Origin: Geobacillus thermocatenulatus
Lineage (GTDB): Bacteria; Bacillota; Bacilli; Bacillales; Anoxybacillaceae
Direction of reading: 5' to 3'
DNA length: 64,000 nucleotides
Assembly (NCBI RefSeq): GCF_002217655.1
Contig: NZ_NEWK01000001.1
Location: 196,001-260,000 of the forward strand
The notes beneath the pieces were generated by a model, which saw nothing but the letters and a program-made list of their open reading frames with translations, did not search any database and had not been told where the DNA came from. Positions 37,172 to 45,906 of this stretch are shown piece by piece (positions within the stretch are counted from its first letter, which is position 1; each line of letters starts with the position of its first letter). A program made the position numbers and the translations under genes.

Positions 37172-38461
37172 ATGGCGGAAACGCCGCGGAACGCGTTATG
37201 CCCGTGCGGAAGCGGGAAAAAGTACAAGCATTGTTGCGGAAAAAAAGAGGCGGTTTCGATTTCGTCATTGATTGACCGCGAGTTGATCGAATGCATGAAT
37301 GATATGCGTCAGTTTGTTTTGCAGCGGTATGAGAGGGAGGCGGAAGAGCTTTTAGACCAGTTCCCGCTTGATGAGATGCCGGAGGAACTCGAGCTTGGCG
37401 TGCAGATCATGGCGGTGAACTGGATGTTGTTTTGTTGGCCGCTTGATGAAACAGGACAAACGATCTTTTCTGCTTACCGGAAAAGCCGTCATTGGGAGCG
37501 GTGGCGCCCGTCCGTTCAGGCTCACATCGAGAGGTGGGAAGGAGCCGTTCCGTCGCTTGGCGAGTTCATCGGCTATGAGGACGACAATCGCCCCGTTGTC
37601 CGGGATTTGTTGACGGGAGGGGAAAAGATCGTTCATTTATTGGCTTCCCATCAATGGCCGAGCGTGATCGAAACAGGAGATGTGGTGTTCGGCTTCCTTG
37701 TGCCGTACCAAGACGTGTTCACGTGTTTCACAGCGGTGTTTCCGCTCCCGGCGTCAGGGAAAGATCGATTGCTTCGGGCGATTCAACAAGAAGGGGAGTG
37801 GAGCGGTCAGCCATCGGCTTTATGGATGCGCGATCGGTTCGTCGCTGTGCTTTCCGATGTGCTCTTGGAGTGGCTTTGGCAGTTCGCCAAACAGTTCAAA
37901 TGGGATGATCCGAAACAAGCGGCCGTCATTCGCGAGCTCGATGAAAACGAGCTGGAGGCGCCAGCGGCGCTGCTCAATCAAGCGTTCGCCATATGGGCGA
38001 TCTATTGCGGAAAAACATCCCGCCTCCCTTATTCGGTCCCCGTCTACGCGGCGGCGCTCCGCTATGTGGCTGGGCATTTGATGAAGGCGGAAGGATCGGA
38101 GGTGGAAGACATCGCCGATCGGTATGACGTGATGCCAGAAGATGTGCGATCGGCGGCGTTGGATTTTTTCCTGATGGCTGTTGATGATGAAGACGACGAG
38201 GAATGGCTCGATGACTGGGAGGAAGACTGGTTCGAAGAGGAAGGGGATGAGCTTGATGCGCGCATCAATGAATGGATCGATGACATCGATCTGATGTTGA
38301 TGCGTGAAGGATGGAACGAGAAGCGAGTCAACCGTCATATTGACCGCGCCATCCGTTCGTGGCGGAATGAAGGCCTGCTCGAGGAAGTGAATGAAAAAGA
38401 ATTGCGTAAAGAACTCCGCGATGTAGCGTGGGAGATCTTCACCGATCGGGGATTCATCTAG
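37172..38461 (+). CDS. SEC-C motif protein, short type (copy 1)
   Basis: The product (429 residues) begins with a SEC-C zinc-binding motif, CPCGSGKKYKHCCGKKEAVS, as in the SecA C-terminus. A long helical middle is followed by a strongly acidic stretch (DDEDDEEWLDDWEEDWFEEE) and a helical end (RHIDRAIRSWRNEGLLEEV). ATG 37172 is chosen by alignment with the paralog at 41453, which has the same GAAAG-AGGT spacing upstream. It pairs with a longer SEC-C gene 297 bases downstream. Function unknown; the motif suggests protein or nucleic-acid contacts through zinc. Confidence 0.8.
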   Translation: MAETPRNALCPCGSGKKYKHCCGKKEAVSISSLIDRELIECMNDMRQFVLQRYEREAEELLDQFPLDEMPEELELGVQIMAVNWMLFCWPLDETGQTIFSAYRKSRHWERWRPSVQAHIERWEGAVPSLGEFIGYEDDNRPVVRDLLTGGEKIVHLLASHQWPSVIETGDVVFGFLVPYQDVFTCFTAVFPLPASGKDRLLRAIQQEGEWSGQPSALWMRDRFVAVLSDVLLEWLWQFAKQFKWDDPKQAAVIRELDENELEAPAALLNQAFAIWAIYCGKTSRLPYSVPVYAAALRYVAGHLMKAEGSEVEDIADRYDVMPEDVRSAALDFFLMAVDDEDDEEWLDDWEEDWFEEEGDELDARINEWIDDIDLMLMREGWNEKRVNRHIDRAIRSWRNEGLLEEVNEKELRKELRDVAWEIFTDRGFI

Positions 38462-38758
38462 AAGCTGGCAGAAAAACGGGCGCTGCGCGCAAGTCAGCGG
38501 CATTTCGTCAGAAAGGAAAGCCGGTTCCACAAGGGCTCTCTCATTCAACCATCATGGAGCTCAACCCAAGCTCTCTATAAGCAGAAACAGGGAATGGAAT
38601 ACGTTCCATTCGTGAAACTCCAAAAAAAGCGGCGGGGAACGATCCGTTTTGACCGAATCCATAATGGATTGGGAAAAATGGCTTTGTGCGCGATTCCGAC
38701 CGTTTTTAATATCTTGGTCGCCGTTTTGGAAAGGAAAGATTAGAAGGGAGGATTTTGC
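38462..38758. other. Spacer between paired SEC-C genes
   Basis: No gene or clear terminator is seen in these 297 bases. GAAGGGAGG (38743-38751) is the ribosome site of the next gene. Confidence 0.35.
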
Positions 38759-40954
38759 ATGGCAATCGGCCGAAATGACCCGTGCCCGTGCGGAAGCGGG
38801 AAAAAGTATAAGAAGTGCTGCATGAACAAACAGCAGGAGCGTGAAATCAAGCGGGTGCGGCAGCGCCGCTTTTTTGACCAAAAATATGAGCTGTCGCAAA
38901 TGGTGCAGCGGTTTTTGGATGAATCGCTGTCTTATGATGAACGCGAAGCGGTCAACCGTACATTTCGCCGAATGATCGAACAAAAGGATCATCGTGAAGA
39001 GTTGAAGGTGTTTGAGACGCTTTGGCGTTTTTTCCTCCATCGTTATCCGAATGGATTGCGCGGCGTTGAATGGTTTCAACAGGAAAAAGGGCGTCGTCTG
39101 TCTCCGGAGCTCAAGGAAATGTTGGACCGCTGGGTTCGACTTGTGCCGCGCCTTGTGCAATTTGTCGATTTGCATGATGAAGGAGGAGTGGCGGTCGACC
39201 GGTTGACGGGCGAGAAACTTCTCATGCCGTATTGCGAGACATTGGAGGTTGTGCGCCCTTGGGGCGGCATGTTTGCCTTTTTGGAGCCCTTTGACGGCGG
39301 CTATTACGTTTGCGGTGTATCATCGATTGTGGATCCGAAGGGCGTGGAACGGGCGGAAGAGAACATTCGCGTCTTGTTGACGCAAACCGATTGGCCGTAT
39401 GAAAAGGTAGCCGTTGAACATTTTCTCGATATCGTTGATGCAGGCTATCCTCCGAGGGCGGACGATGTACAAGAGGAGCGCACGCGATGGACGTATGAAT
39501 ACGAATGCCAGGAAGCCGCTGAGGCGATGAGGAAGCTTGCTTCGATCGGACGCGCTCACATTGATCATGACGATGGGGAGAAAGTGGAAGGTTCATGGTG
39601 CACCAATGTGTACCATTATGTCGGAGTGATTTCCCCCAAGCCGATTCATGTGTTTGAATTAGGCGGGTCATTATCCGCTCATCGGTCGCGTCTCGTGTTG
39701 TCTACCGAGGAGGAAGGGACGGCCGAACAGCTCGTGTCGCTGCTGCAGGCGTTTGGGTATTCCCCAAAAGAACGAAAACGGGGGACAGAAGCCGTTTTGC
39801 GCCGAAAAGGGATCGAAAACGTTTCGCTTCATATTGATTCAGACCCAGACTCTCCCCCTTGGGTGGCAACGATGGCCGGATTGGATGTTCAAATGGAAAA
39901 AGCCCTTCACACCCCGCTTGAGAAATGGAATGGAAAAACCCCTCACGAAATGGCGCGCGAGGGGCGTGTGCAGGAAGTGGATGAGTGGCTGAAAGAGTAT
40001 GAATTCCATTTGTTTAACATGCAAGAACGAGCCAATTTGCCGGTGCTCATCGGAGTGAATCCCATTCGCTCCCGTTATGGATTGCCCCCATCTCCGTTTA
40101 GCTCATCACATCGTCTTTCGGACTTATGGAAAATGAAATGGATGGGGCCGGAAAGAACCGAGACATTGTTGATCCGCGCGGAATGGGAAGGGATGTATTT
40201 TACCGATGACGCATTGGCGTTTTATAACGAAGTCATCGTGAGCGGAGAAAAAGAGGCCAAAGAGGCGTGTTGGGCCGTGGTTTTGCTCGTGTGTGAATAT
40301 ATGACCGGGCGGACGTTTTCATCGTGGGAGGACGTAGGAGAAGAAGACTGGAAACAATGCATCGTCGATCAAATCCCGTCAAGATGGAGTTCGTTTTCAT
40401 GGGAAGTGGTGAGCCGAGCGCTCGATATGTTGCTTGAGTGGGCCGATTGGCTGGACCGCCGTTATGGAACGAATCATCGAACTGTTATTGGTGCCGTGCT
40501 GGAAGAGGTCAGAAGCGAATTGGAACATTGCTTTGCTTTGCTGGATGAATGGAGGGGCGAGAACGGAAAGGGGGATGAGGAACTGATGGCTTGGCAGCTT
40601 GCTCGTTTGTTTGGTTTGCCTATTTCCCTTTCCGTCGGTTTCTCGTTTTTCCGCGTCAAGCGTGTGGAACAGGGGAAGGCGGTGCTGGATTGGCTTGCCC
40701 ATAACCGAACGGTGACATGGGACATTCCGAAGCGGGCAGAGCCGCATCTGTTGCCGGGCATGTATATCGTCGCCGCGACCGATCGCAACGGCAAGCTGGA
40801 CGATCTTGCCCGCGTATATCCGCCGTCTTTCTCACCGTACGTAGAGCCGTGGCTTCAGGCGCTGCAAGAGTGGCCAGACAAGGTGGAGAAAGAACGGGCT
40901 GCGTTTCAAGAGCGCCTGCTTGCCTCGTTGTCCCGTTTGCTTCGCCGGCCGTAG
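38759..40954 (+). CDS. SEC-C motif protein, long type
   Basis: This 731-residue protein starts NDPCPCGSGKKYKKCCMNKQ, a complete SEC-C zinc motif, followed by a basic helix (QQEREIKRVRQRRFFDQKYE). The remainder is mostly helical with no recognised catalytic motif; FVDLHDEGGVAVDRLTGEKL and FAFLEPFDGGYYVCGV suggest a beta-rich module near residues 150-190. A decayed paralog lies at 43705-44124. The gene follows the short SEC-C gene on the same strand, and the same order occurs in the second copy of the cluster. Confidence 0.78.
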   Translation: MAIGRNDPCPCGSGKKYKKCCMNKQQEREIKRVRQRRFFDQKYELSQMVQRFLDESLSYDEREAVNRTFRRMIEQKDHREELKVFETLWRFFLHRYPNGLRGVEWFQQEKGRRLSPELKEMLDRWVRLVPRLVQFVDLHDEGGVAVDRLTGEKLLMPYCETLEVVRPWGGMFAFLEPFDGGYYVCGVSSIVDPKGVERAEENIRVLLTQTDWPYEKVAVEHFLDIVDAGYPPRADDVQEERTRWTYEYECQEAAEAMRKLASIGRAHIDHDDGEKVEGSWCTNVYHYVGVISPKPIHVFELGGSLSAHRSRLVLSTEEEGTAEQLVSLLQAFGYSPKERKRGTEAVLRRKGIENVSLHIDSDPDSPPWVATMAGLDVQMEKALHTPLEKWNGKTPHEMAREGRVQEVDEWLKEYEFHLFNMQERANLPVLIGVNPIRSRYGLPPSPFSSSHRLSDLWKMKWMGPERTETLLIRAEWEGMYFTDDALAFYNEVIVSGEKEAKEACWAVVLLVCEYMTGRTFSSWEDVGEEDWKQCIVDQIPSRWSSFSWEVVSRALDMLLEWADWLDRRYGTNHRTVIGAVLEEVRSELEHCFALLDEWRGENGKGDEELMAWQLARLFGLPISLSVGFSFFRVKRVEQGKAVLDWLAHNRTVTWDIPKRAEPHLLPGMYIVAATDRNGKLDDLARVYPPSFSPYVEPWLQALQEWPDKVEKERAAFQERLLASLSRLLRRP

Positions 40955-40984
40955 GCGTCCCGATGAATGACGGGGCGCTTGTTT
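40955..40984 (+). terminator. Terminator after long SEC-C gene
   Basis: GCGTCCCG and CGGGGCGC pair with one G-U across an ATGAATGA loop, followed by TTGTTTCT. Confidence 0.65.
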
Positions 40985-41452
40985 CTCTCGGCTCGGCCTC
41001 TATGATTCTCCATTATGCAGGCAAGCCCAATGGTAAGAGTCATTCATATTCTTAGGATTTTGGTCCATCACCATAACGTGTGCTTGAGAAGCAGGGTTTT
41101 TCTCGTTTTACCGAGAAACGGATGAGGACGCGAATGATCCAAGAATCCTACACCTTTAGGAGTGCGGAGTGTCAACCGGCATGAAAATCATGGATTGGCT
41201 GATTTCTCCTTGGAGAAGGAAATATGGCATGTTTTGAAAAAGCCAAGGGCACCTTTTGATAAAAATGGAATGCGAATCGATGTTCTCGACATGAGCGGCG
41301 GAAGTCCCAAAGTGCTTGCGATATGTGTTGCTGAAAGCAGTTCCATCACACGTTGATCGTGAATGTCTCCCCAAAGTGTTTAGCTGGCCCGAGCGTTAGC
41401 GTAGAGGGGGAGAACGTTCAATGACTATGATACAAAGAAAGTAGGTAGCTAT
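40985..41452. other. Gene-free stretch between SEC-C repeats
   Basis: These 468 bases have no supported gene. They contain a small dyad TTTCTCG...CGAGAAA (41099-41118). A 64-residue frame at 41162-41356 lacks a ribosome site and recognisable motif. The stretch may hold insertion-sequence debris. Confidence 0.35.
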
Positions 41453-42787
41453 ATGGTGAAGGCATCGCGAAACAATCTTTGTCCATGCGGCAGTGGGAAA
41501 ACGTACAAGCATTGTTGTGGGAAGAAAGAAGCAGTATCGATAGAATCTCTAATTGACCGTGAAGTGGCCAAATGTATGCAAGATGTGTTTTCGTTTGCGT
41601 TAGAGCGATATGAGGAAGAGCTTGCTTTCATGATGTCTGGTTCTCCATTTCAAGGGCTTCCTAACGAGCTGGAGACCAGCGCCAATTTATTGCTGACGAA
41701 CTGGGCGATTTTTCACAGACACGTTGATGACAAAGGGATGACAATTTTTTCAGCCTATATGAGAAGCCGGCGCCGCACGCGGTGGCGTCCAGCAGTGCAA
41801 ACTCATTTGAAGCGATGGGACGAGGCGGTTCCGTCGTTTGACGAGATCATTCATATCGAGGATGAGCGGCGTTTCCTTGTACGCGATCTGTTGACCAGAA
41901 AAGAAAAGTACGTCCGTTTTTTGACGCCGGAGGAGCTTCCGTCTGCTAGGGAGGGGGACGTGTTAGTAGGATGCCTCGTTCCGCATGGGGACGAGTGGGC
42001 GTACTTCATGAAGGTGCTGCCGATTCCAAAGAGCGGGAAGGATCGGCTTGCGCGGGCGCTTCAAGCGGAATGGAATCCGGATATGAAAACGTGTGAAGTG
42101 TTTTTGCGCGAGTCGTTTCCGGAATTGCTTGAAATAGCGGTCCATGAGCTGTTGTGGCAGCTGCTGAGCGAAAAGGACTGGGGGGATCGAGATCAAGATG
42201 ATGTTTTTCGCGAATTAAAGAAAAAGGAAGAAACAACCTCCTCCCTAGTGCTCAGCGAGGCTGCGTTCCTTTGGCGCGCATATTGCGAAATGGATGAACC
42301 GGTCATCAAGAATCCTGCTGTGTATGCGGCTGCACTCCGTTATTTGGCGAGTGAAATGGCTGGAAGAGAATTTGTCAATATGGAAAAGGTTGCGGAACAC
42401 TACGGCGTTCCTGTAGAGGAAGTGGAAGCCGCTGTGATGGAATTGTTTTTATTTCGCACAGAGTTGCTCGATGATGGAGATGATGAGGGCGAGAATGATG
42501 ATGAGTGGCTCTTTGACGATGGGGATGACGGTGATGAGATCTGGTTCGACGACGGTGGGATGGAGGATGGCGATGAGCTGGACCGTGCGATTGAGGAATG
42601 GCTTGACCAAGTTGAGGAGTTGTTTGATTGCGAGGGCTGGGACGTTGATCAAGTCCATCGCTTGATCGACAAAGCGATCCGAACATGGAAAAAGGACGGG
42701 TTGCTTGAAGGAGTCGATGCAGCTGAGTTGCGCAAGGAGCTCGAGGAGCTCGTCTGGGAGACGTTTGCCGAACGGGGATTTTTGTAA
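41453..42787 (+). CDS. SEC-C motif protein, short type (copy 2)
   Basis: The 444-residue protein is a full-length paralog of the one at 37172: NLCPCGSGKTYKHCCGKKEA at the N-terminus, the middle KTYKHCC-GKKEAVSIESLID region in common, an acidic stretch with DDGDDEGENDDEWLFDDGDD and the end VDQVHRLIDKAIRTWKKDGL. GAAAGTAGGTAGCTAT precedes the ATG. It shows that the SEC-C cluster was duplicated as a block. Confidence 0.82.
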   Translation: MVKASRNNLCPCGSGKTYKHCCGKKEAVSIESLIDREVAKCMQDVFSFALERYEEELAFMMSGSPFQGLPNELETSANLLLTNWAIFHRHVDDKGMTIFSAYMRSRRRTRWRPAVQTHLKRWDEAVPSFDEIIHIEDERRFLVRDLLTRKEKYVRFLTPEELPSAREGDVLVGCLVPHGDEWAYFMKVLPIPKSGKDRLARALQAEWNPDMKTCEVFLRESFPELLEIAVHELLWQLLSEKDWGDRDQDDVFRELKKKEETTSSLVLSEAAFLWRAYCEMDEPVIKNPAVYAAALRYLASEMAGREFVNMEKVAEHYGVPVEEVEAAVMELFLFRTELLDDGDDEGENDDEWLFDDGDDGDEIWFDDGGMEDGDELDRAIEEWLDQVEELFDCEGWDVDQVHRLIDKAIRTWKKDGLLEGVDAAELRKELEELVWETFAERGFL

Positions 42788-42873
42788 GGCGATGGACAAA
42801 GCAGGCAACAAAGGACAGATGGGTGCGAAAGAAGGTGCCCTTGAGAGATGACGGATACCTTCTTTCGCATGCG

Positions 42874-43584
42874 TTACAATCGGATATAGGCCAGCCGCTC
42901 GTTCGCTTCCTCGACGTCAAAGGCATCAGGGTCAAAATCTTCGCCTTTCATGTCGTACATCCAGTCTACCAGCTCGCGCAATTCGGGATCGGCAAGAGAG
43001 TCTTTTTGCGCCGCCGCTTCCAGCAGCTCCAGGTAGCCATAGACGCCGCCGCAATCCTCGGGAGGGCACGCCCGTTTTCCTTTCAGGCAAGCGGCGCGTT
43101 CCAACGGTTTTGGGAGTGTTTCAATCTTTTCAACAGTGACGGTATGGCGCCAGTAGTCGCCAAAATCGTAAATATATAGAAACTTTTGTTTTTCTTCCGT
43201 CAGCCATTGCTGTAATGGGATGCGGCGGGCGTCCATCAGTTCTTTTTCCAGCTGAAACGAATCCCAGCCGTCAGGGATGCCGATGAGAACGCTTCCGAAA
43301 TCGAATTCGTATAAATGGGCTTGTTCCCATCCCATCGCTTCTTGGATGATGAGATGAAGCTCGTGAAATGTCGCATGTCCGGGAACAAGGACGCGCCGCC
43401 AAATCGGCGGGCGGATGCCGTTTAATGTGATTTTCAGCTGGTAGGCTGTTTTGGACCGCCGCCGTTTGGAGGGGGGTGCGCTCTTTGGCGCCTTAACCCA
43501 TCTGCCGTGTGGACGGTCCCGCTCTGTCGGATGGAACATGGCAGACAATTCGTCGATCAGTTTAGCAAGATTGTCGGGGTTCAT
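42874..43584 (-). CDS. Plasmid pRiA4b ORF-3 family protein
   Basis: The 236-residue product has the PF07929 pattern: YQLKITLNGIRPPIWRRVLV, ATFHELHLIIQEAMGWEQAH, LYEFDFGSVLIGIPD, FLYIYDFGDYWRHTVTVEKI and CPPEDCGGVYGYLELLEA. ATG 43584 has GGAGACGAGGG upstream; the frame to 43917 is antisense to the next SEC-C remnant. PF07929 domains are often fused to SEC-C motifs in other bacteria, so its place among SEC-C genes suggests a functional link. Activity unknown. Confidence 0.85.
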   Translation of the reverse strand: MNPDNLAKLIDELSAMFHPTERDRPHGRWVKAPKSAPPSKRRRSKTAYQLKITLNGIRPPIWRRVLVPGHATFHELHLIIQEAMGWEQAHLYEFDFGSVLIGIPDGWDSFQLEKELMDARRIPLQQWLTEEKQKFLYIYDFGDYWRHTVTVEKIETLPKPLERAACLKGKRACPPEDCGGVYGYLELLEAAAQKDSLADPELRELVDWMYDMKGEDFDPDAFDVEEANERLAYIRL

Positions 43585-43704
43585 AGCCCTCGTCTCCTTT
43601 CGGATAAACGTTTTGTATAATAGTAGTTTATCCTGTCCATAGTAGAATTTAAACATTATTGATGGAAATATTGAAAAAAGAAAGATGGGAGAGGAGGATG
43701 ACGC

Positions 43705-44124
43705 ATGTCGATCGGCTGGAATGACCCATGCCCGTGTGGAAGTAGGAAAAAGTATAAGAAGTGCTGCATGAACAAACAGCAGAATCATGAAATCAAACGG
43801 GTGCGCCAGCGCCGCTTTTTTGGCCAAAAATATGAGCTGTCGCAAATGGTGCAGCGATTTTTGGATGAATCGCTGTCTTACAACGAACAAGCAGTGGCGA
43901 GACGGACGTTTTACCAAAAAATAGAGGGTATGAAGTATTTATAATATTTTGGATTTTTTGAAACACTTTGGTGCTTGTTCATTCACCGTTTTCCCAATGG
44001 AATGCGCGTCATTGAATGGTTCCAGCGCGACAAAGGACACCGTCTCCCGTTGGAGCACGGAGCGCTTTTGGCGCTTCTGCGTGTTTCTTCATGGGGACGG
44101 CTTATCCATTCGGACATCGGTTAG
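43705..44124 (+). pseudogene. Long SEC-C protein, decayed second copy
   Basis: WNDPCPCGSRKKYKKCCMNK and RVRQRRFFGQKYELSQMVQR match the start of the 38759 gene, with an RBS and ATG intact. A stop at 43942-43944 interrupts it; the next frame continues FETLWCLFIHRFPNGMRVIE and WFQRDKGHRLPLEHGALLAL before a final TAG at 44122-44124. The last ~590 residues are absent. One zinc-motif glycine is also changed to arginine. Confidence 0.85.
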
Positions 44125-44353
44125 AGAAGCGATGGTGGTATGTCGGCCGTAGCTGGATGGTTCGACTGGGTTGCGCGTTGTGGCTGCTGTCGTGTGAAGA
44201 GGCATCATGCAGAAAAAGGAGAGCTATTGTCGGTTGATGGATGCCGCCCCGCTAGTTTTGTCGAGCGGTTTTCCCAAGTGACAGACAGGAAATTCCCCGT
44301 TGTGCGCGAACGATATAGTAGACAAATTGGAGACAACGGGGGAGGGAATGCGC
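44125..44353. other. Junction between SEC-C relic and amidase
   Basis: No gene is supported here. GGGGGAGGGA just before 44348 is the amidase ribosome site. Confidence 0.35.
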
Positions 44354-45694
44354 ATGAGGCGAGGAATATGGCTCGCCCTGTTGTTTTGTTTGCTATGGCT
44401 GGCTGCGGCTGCTTGGCCGGTGGGGGCGAAAGGGGAGAGTGGGAAAACCGCTCAGTTGGCGGTGGTGACGGCGGATCAGGTGAACGTCCGCCAAGGGCCG
44501 GGGGTGCCATACCGTCCATTGGCGAACGTTCACCGCGGCGAGGCGTATCGGCTGATCGAGGTCAAGGATGGATGGGTGAACATCGAGTGGAAACCGAATC
44601 GAACCGGGTGGATCGCCGCGCGGTACGTCGCGTTGGCAAAAGAGACGGCCATCGTGCAAGAAAACCGACTCCGCCTTCGACAAGAGCCGAGCCGAGATGG
44701 GCGAATTATCGGGCATTTGGCGCGGGGAGAAACGGTATGGGTCATCAAGGAAGATGGGGAATGGACGGAAGTGATCGCAGACGGTGCGATCGGCTGGGTG
44801 TCTTCAGCATACCTCACTGCAGCTCGGGAGTCATCGATTTCGCATCAAACCGGAATCGTCAACGCCAGTTCGCTCAACGTTCGGGCTGAGCCGTCATTGA
44901 AGGCAGCGCGCGTCGGCCGCCTTGTCCGGGGCGAAGAGGTCGAGATTGTGGAAAAGAAACCGGGATGGTACAAAATTGCCTCCCAAACAGGGCTTGATGG
45001 GTGGGTGTCATCCGCATATGTGCAGGTAAAGGGTGGACAAGCCAATGAAAAGGAAGCGGAAGCGCCCCAGTCGGCTGACCGCTCGCTGCTTTCAGCCATC
45101 GCGCCTAGCGACTCCCGCCTTTATGTAGACAGCTGGACGCGCGGTCCTGTTCAGGCGCTGGCCGGAAAAACGATCGTTCTTGACGCTGGCCACGGAGGCA
45201 AAGACGGCGGGGCCCAAAGTGTCGATGGCATCAAGGAAAAGGAGTTGACGTTGGAAACCGCCAAGCTTTTGAAAAACAAGCTGCAATCTTACGGCGCCCG
45301 CGTCGTGCTGACGCGCTCTAGCGATGAGTATGTGCCGCTGTCGGCGCGTGTTGCCGCCGCCCGCCTGTATCAGGCGGACGCGTTTATTAGCTTGCATTAC
45401 GACAGCGCCGCTGATCCAGATGCGTCCGGCATCACCATTTACTATTACGATCGGTTTGCGGACTACGAATTGGCGCAATCGTTCCAAGGGCTGTTCAGGC
45501 AACTTTCCGCATTGCCGTTTCGCGGCATCGCCTTTGGCGACTATTACGTGTTGCGAGAAAACGAGAAGCCGTCCGTGTTGCTTGAGCTCGGCTATTTAAG
45601 CAATCGGTCGGACGCTGCGGTTGTGGCGACAAACGGTTATCAAGAAGCGGTGACGACGGCCATCGTGAACGCCGTGCGCCATTATTTTCAATAG
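44354..45694 (+). CDS. N-acetylmuramoyl-L-alanine amidase with three SH3b domains
   Basis: The secreted 446-residue wall hydrolase has a signal peptide (GIWLALLFCLLWLAAAAWPV) with cleavage near VGAKG, three bacterial SH3 repeats (VTADQVNVRQGPGVPYRPLA; QENRLRLRQEPSRDG; VNASSLNVRAEPSLKAARVG), and an Amidase_3 domain: VLDAGHGGKDGGAQ (zinc H), KEKELTLETAKLLK (zinc E), FISLHYDSAAD (zinc H) and VLLELGYLSN (catalytic E). It cleaves the muramic acid-alanine bond. ATG 44354 is eight bases after GGAGG; ATG 44348 is too close. Confidence 0.93.
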   Translation: MRRGIWLALLFCLLWLAAAAWPVGAKGESGKTAQLAVVTADQVNVRQGPGVPYRPLANVHRGEAYRLIEVKDGWVNIEWKPNRTGWIAARYVALAKETAIVQENRLRLRQEPSRDGRIIGHLARGETVWVIKEDGEWTEVIADGAIGWVSSAYLTAARESSISHQTGIVNASSLNVRAEPSLKAARVGRLVRGEEVEIVEKKPGWYKIASQTGLDGWVSSAYVQVKGGQANEKEAEAPQSADRSLLSAIAPSDSRLYVDSWTRGPVQALAGKTIVLDAGHGGKDGGAQSVDGIKEKELTLETAKLLKNKLQSYGARVVLTRSSDEYVPLSARVAAARLYQADAFISLHYDSAADPDASGITIYYYDRFADYELAQSFQGLFRQLSALPFRGIAFGDYYVLRENEKPSVLLELGYLSNRSDAAVVATNGYQEAVTTAIVNAVRHYFQ

Positions 45695-45741
45695 TACGCC
45701 CCTTTTCTAAAAAGTGGATAACGGATCTACTGCGGCATGAC

Positions 45742-45774
45742 AAAAAGCGCCCCGGATTTTCGGGGCGCTTTTTG
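45742..45774 (+). terminator. Strong terminator after amidase
   Basis: AAAAAGCGCCCCG pairs perfectly with CGGGGCGCTTTTT across a six-base loop; it can work in both directions. Confidence 0.92.
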
Positions 45775-45875
45775 TCGCCTCGCCTTGTTTGGATCACCGC
45801 TGGCTGACTATAGAGGGCCATTAGCTTTTCAAGGCGTTTTCCTGAGGGCTGCAAGGGCGAAAGGGTGGAAGTTGG

Positions 45876-45902
45876 TTGACACAATAGTTAAAAAAGTATA
45901 AT
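45876..45902 (+). promoter_or_regulatory. Promoter ending at the IS982 left end
   Basis: A perfect TTGACA (45876-45881) and perfect TATAAT (45897-45902), spaced 15 bases, lie only four bases before the IS982 terminal repeat. It may drive the transposase or be the orphan promoter of a gene displaced by the element. Confidence 0.55.
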
Positions 45903-45906
45903 ATTT

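Noticed and set aside
40985-41452. A real gene at 41162-41356
   Set aside because: 64 residues, no ribosome site, no motif and located between two duplicated blocks; chance frame is more likely.
43585-43917. N-terminal extension of the PF07929 gene up to 43917
   Set aside because: The extra residues are antisense to the SEC-C relic and a good ribosome site fixes the start at 43584.
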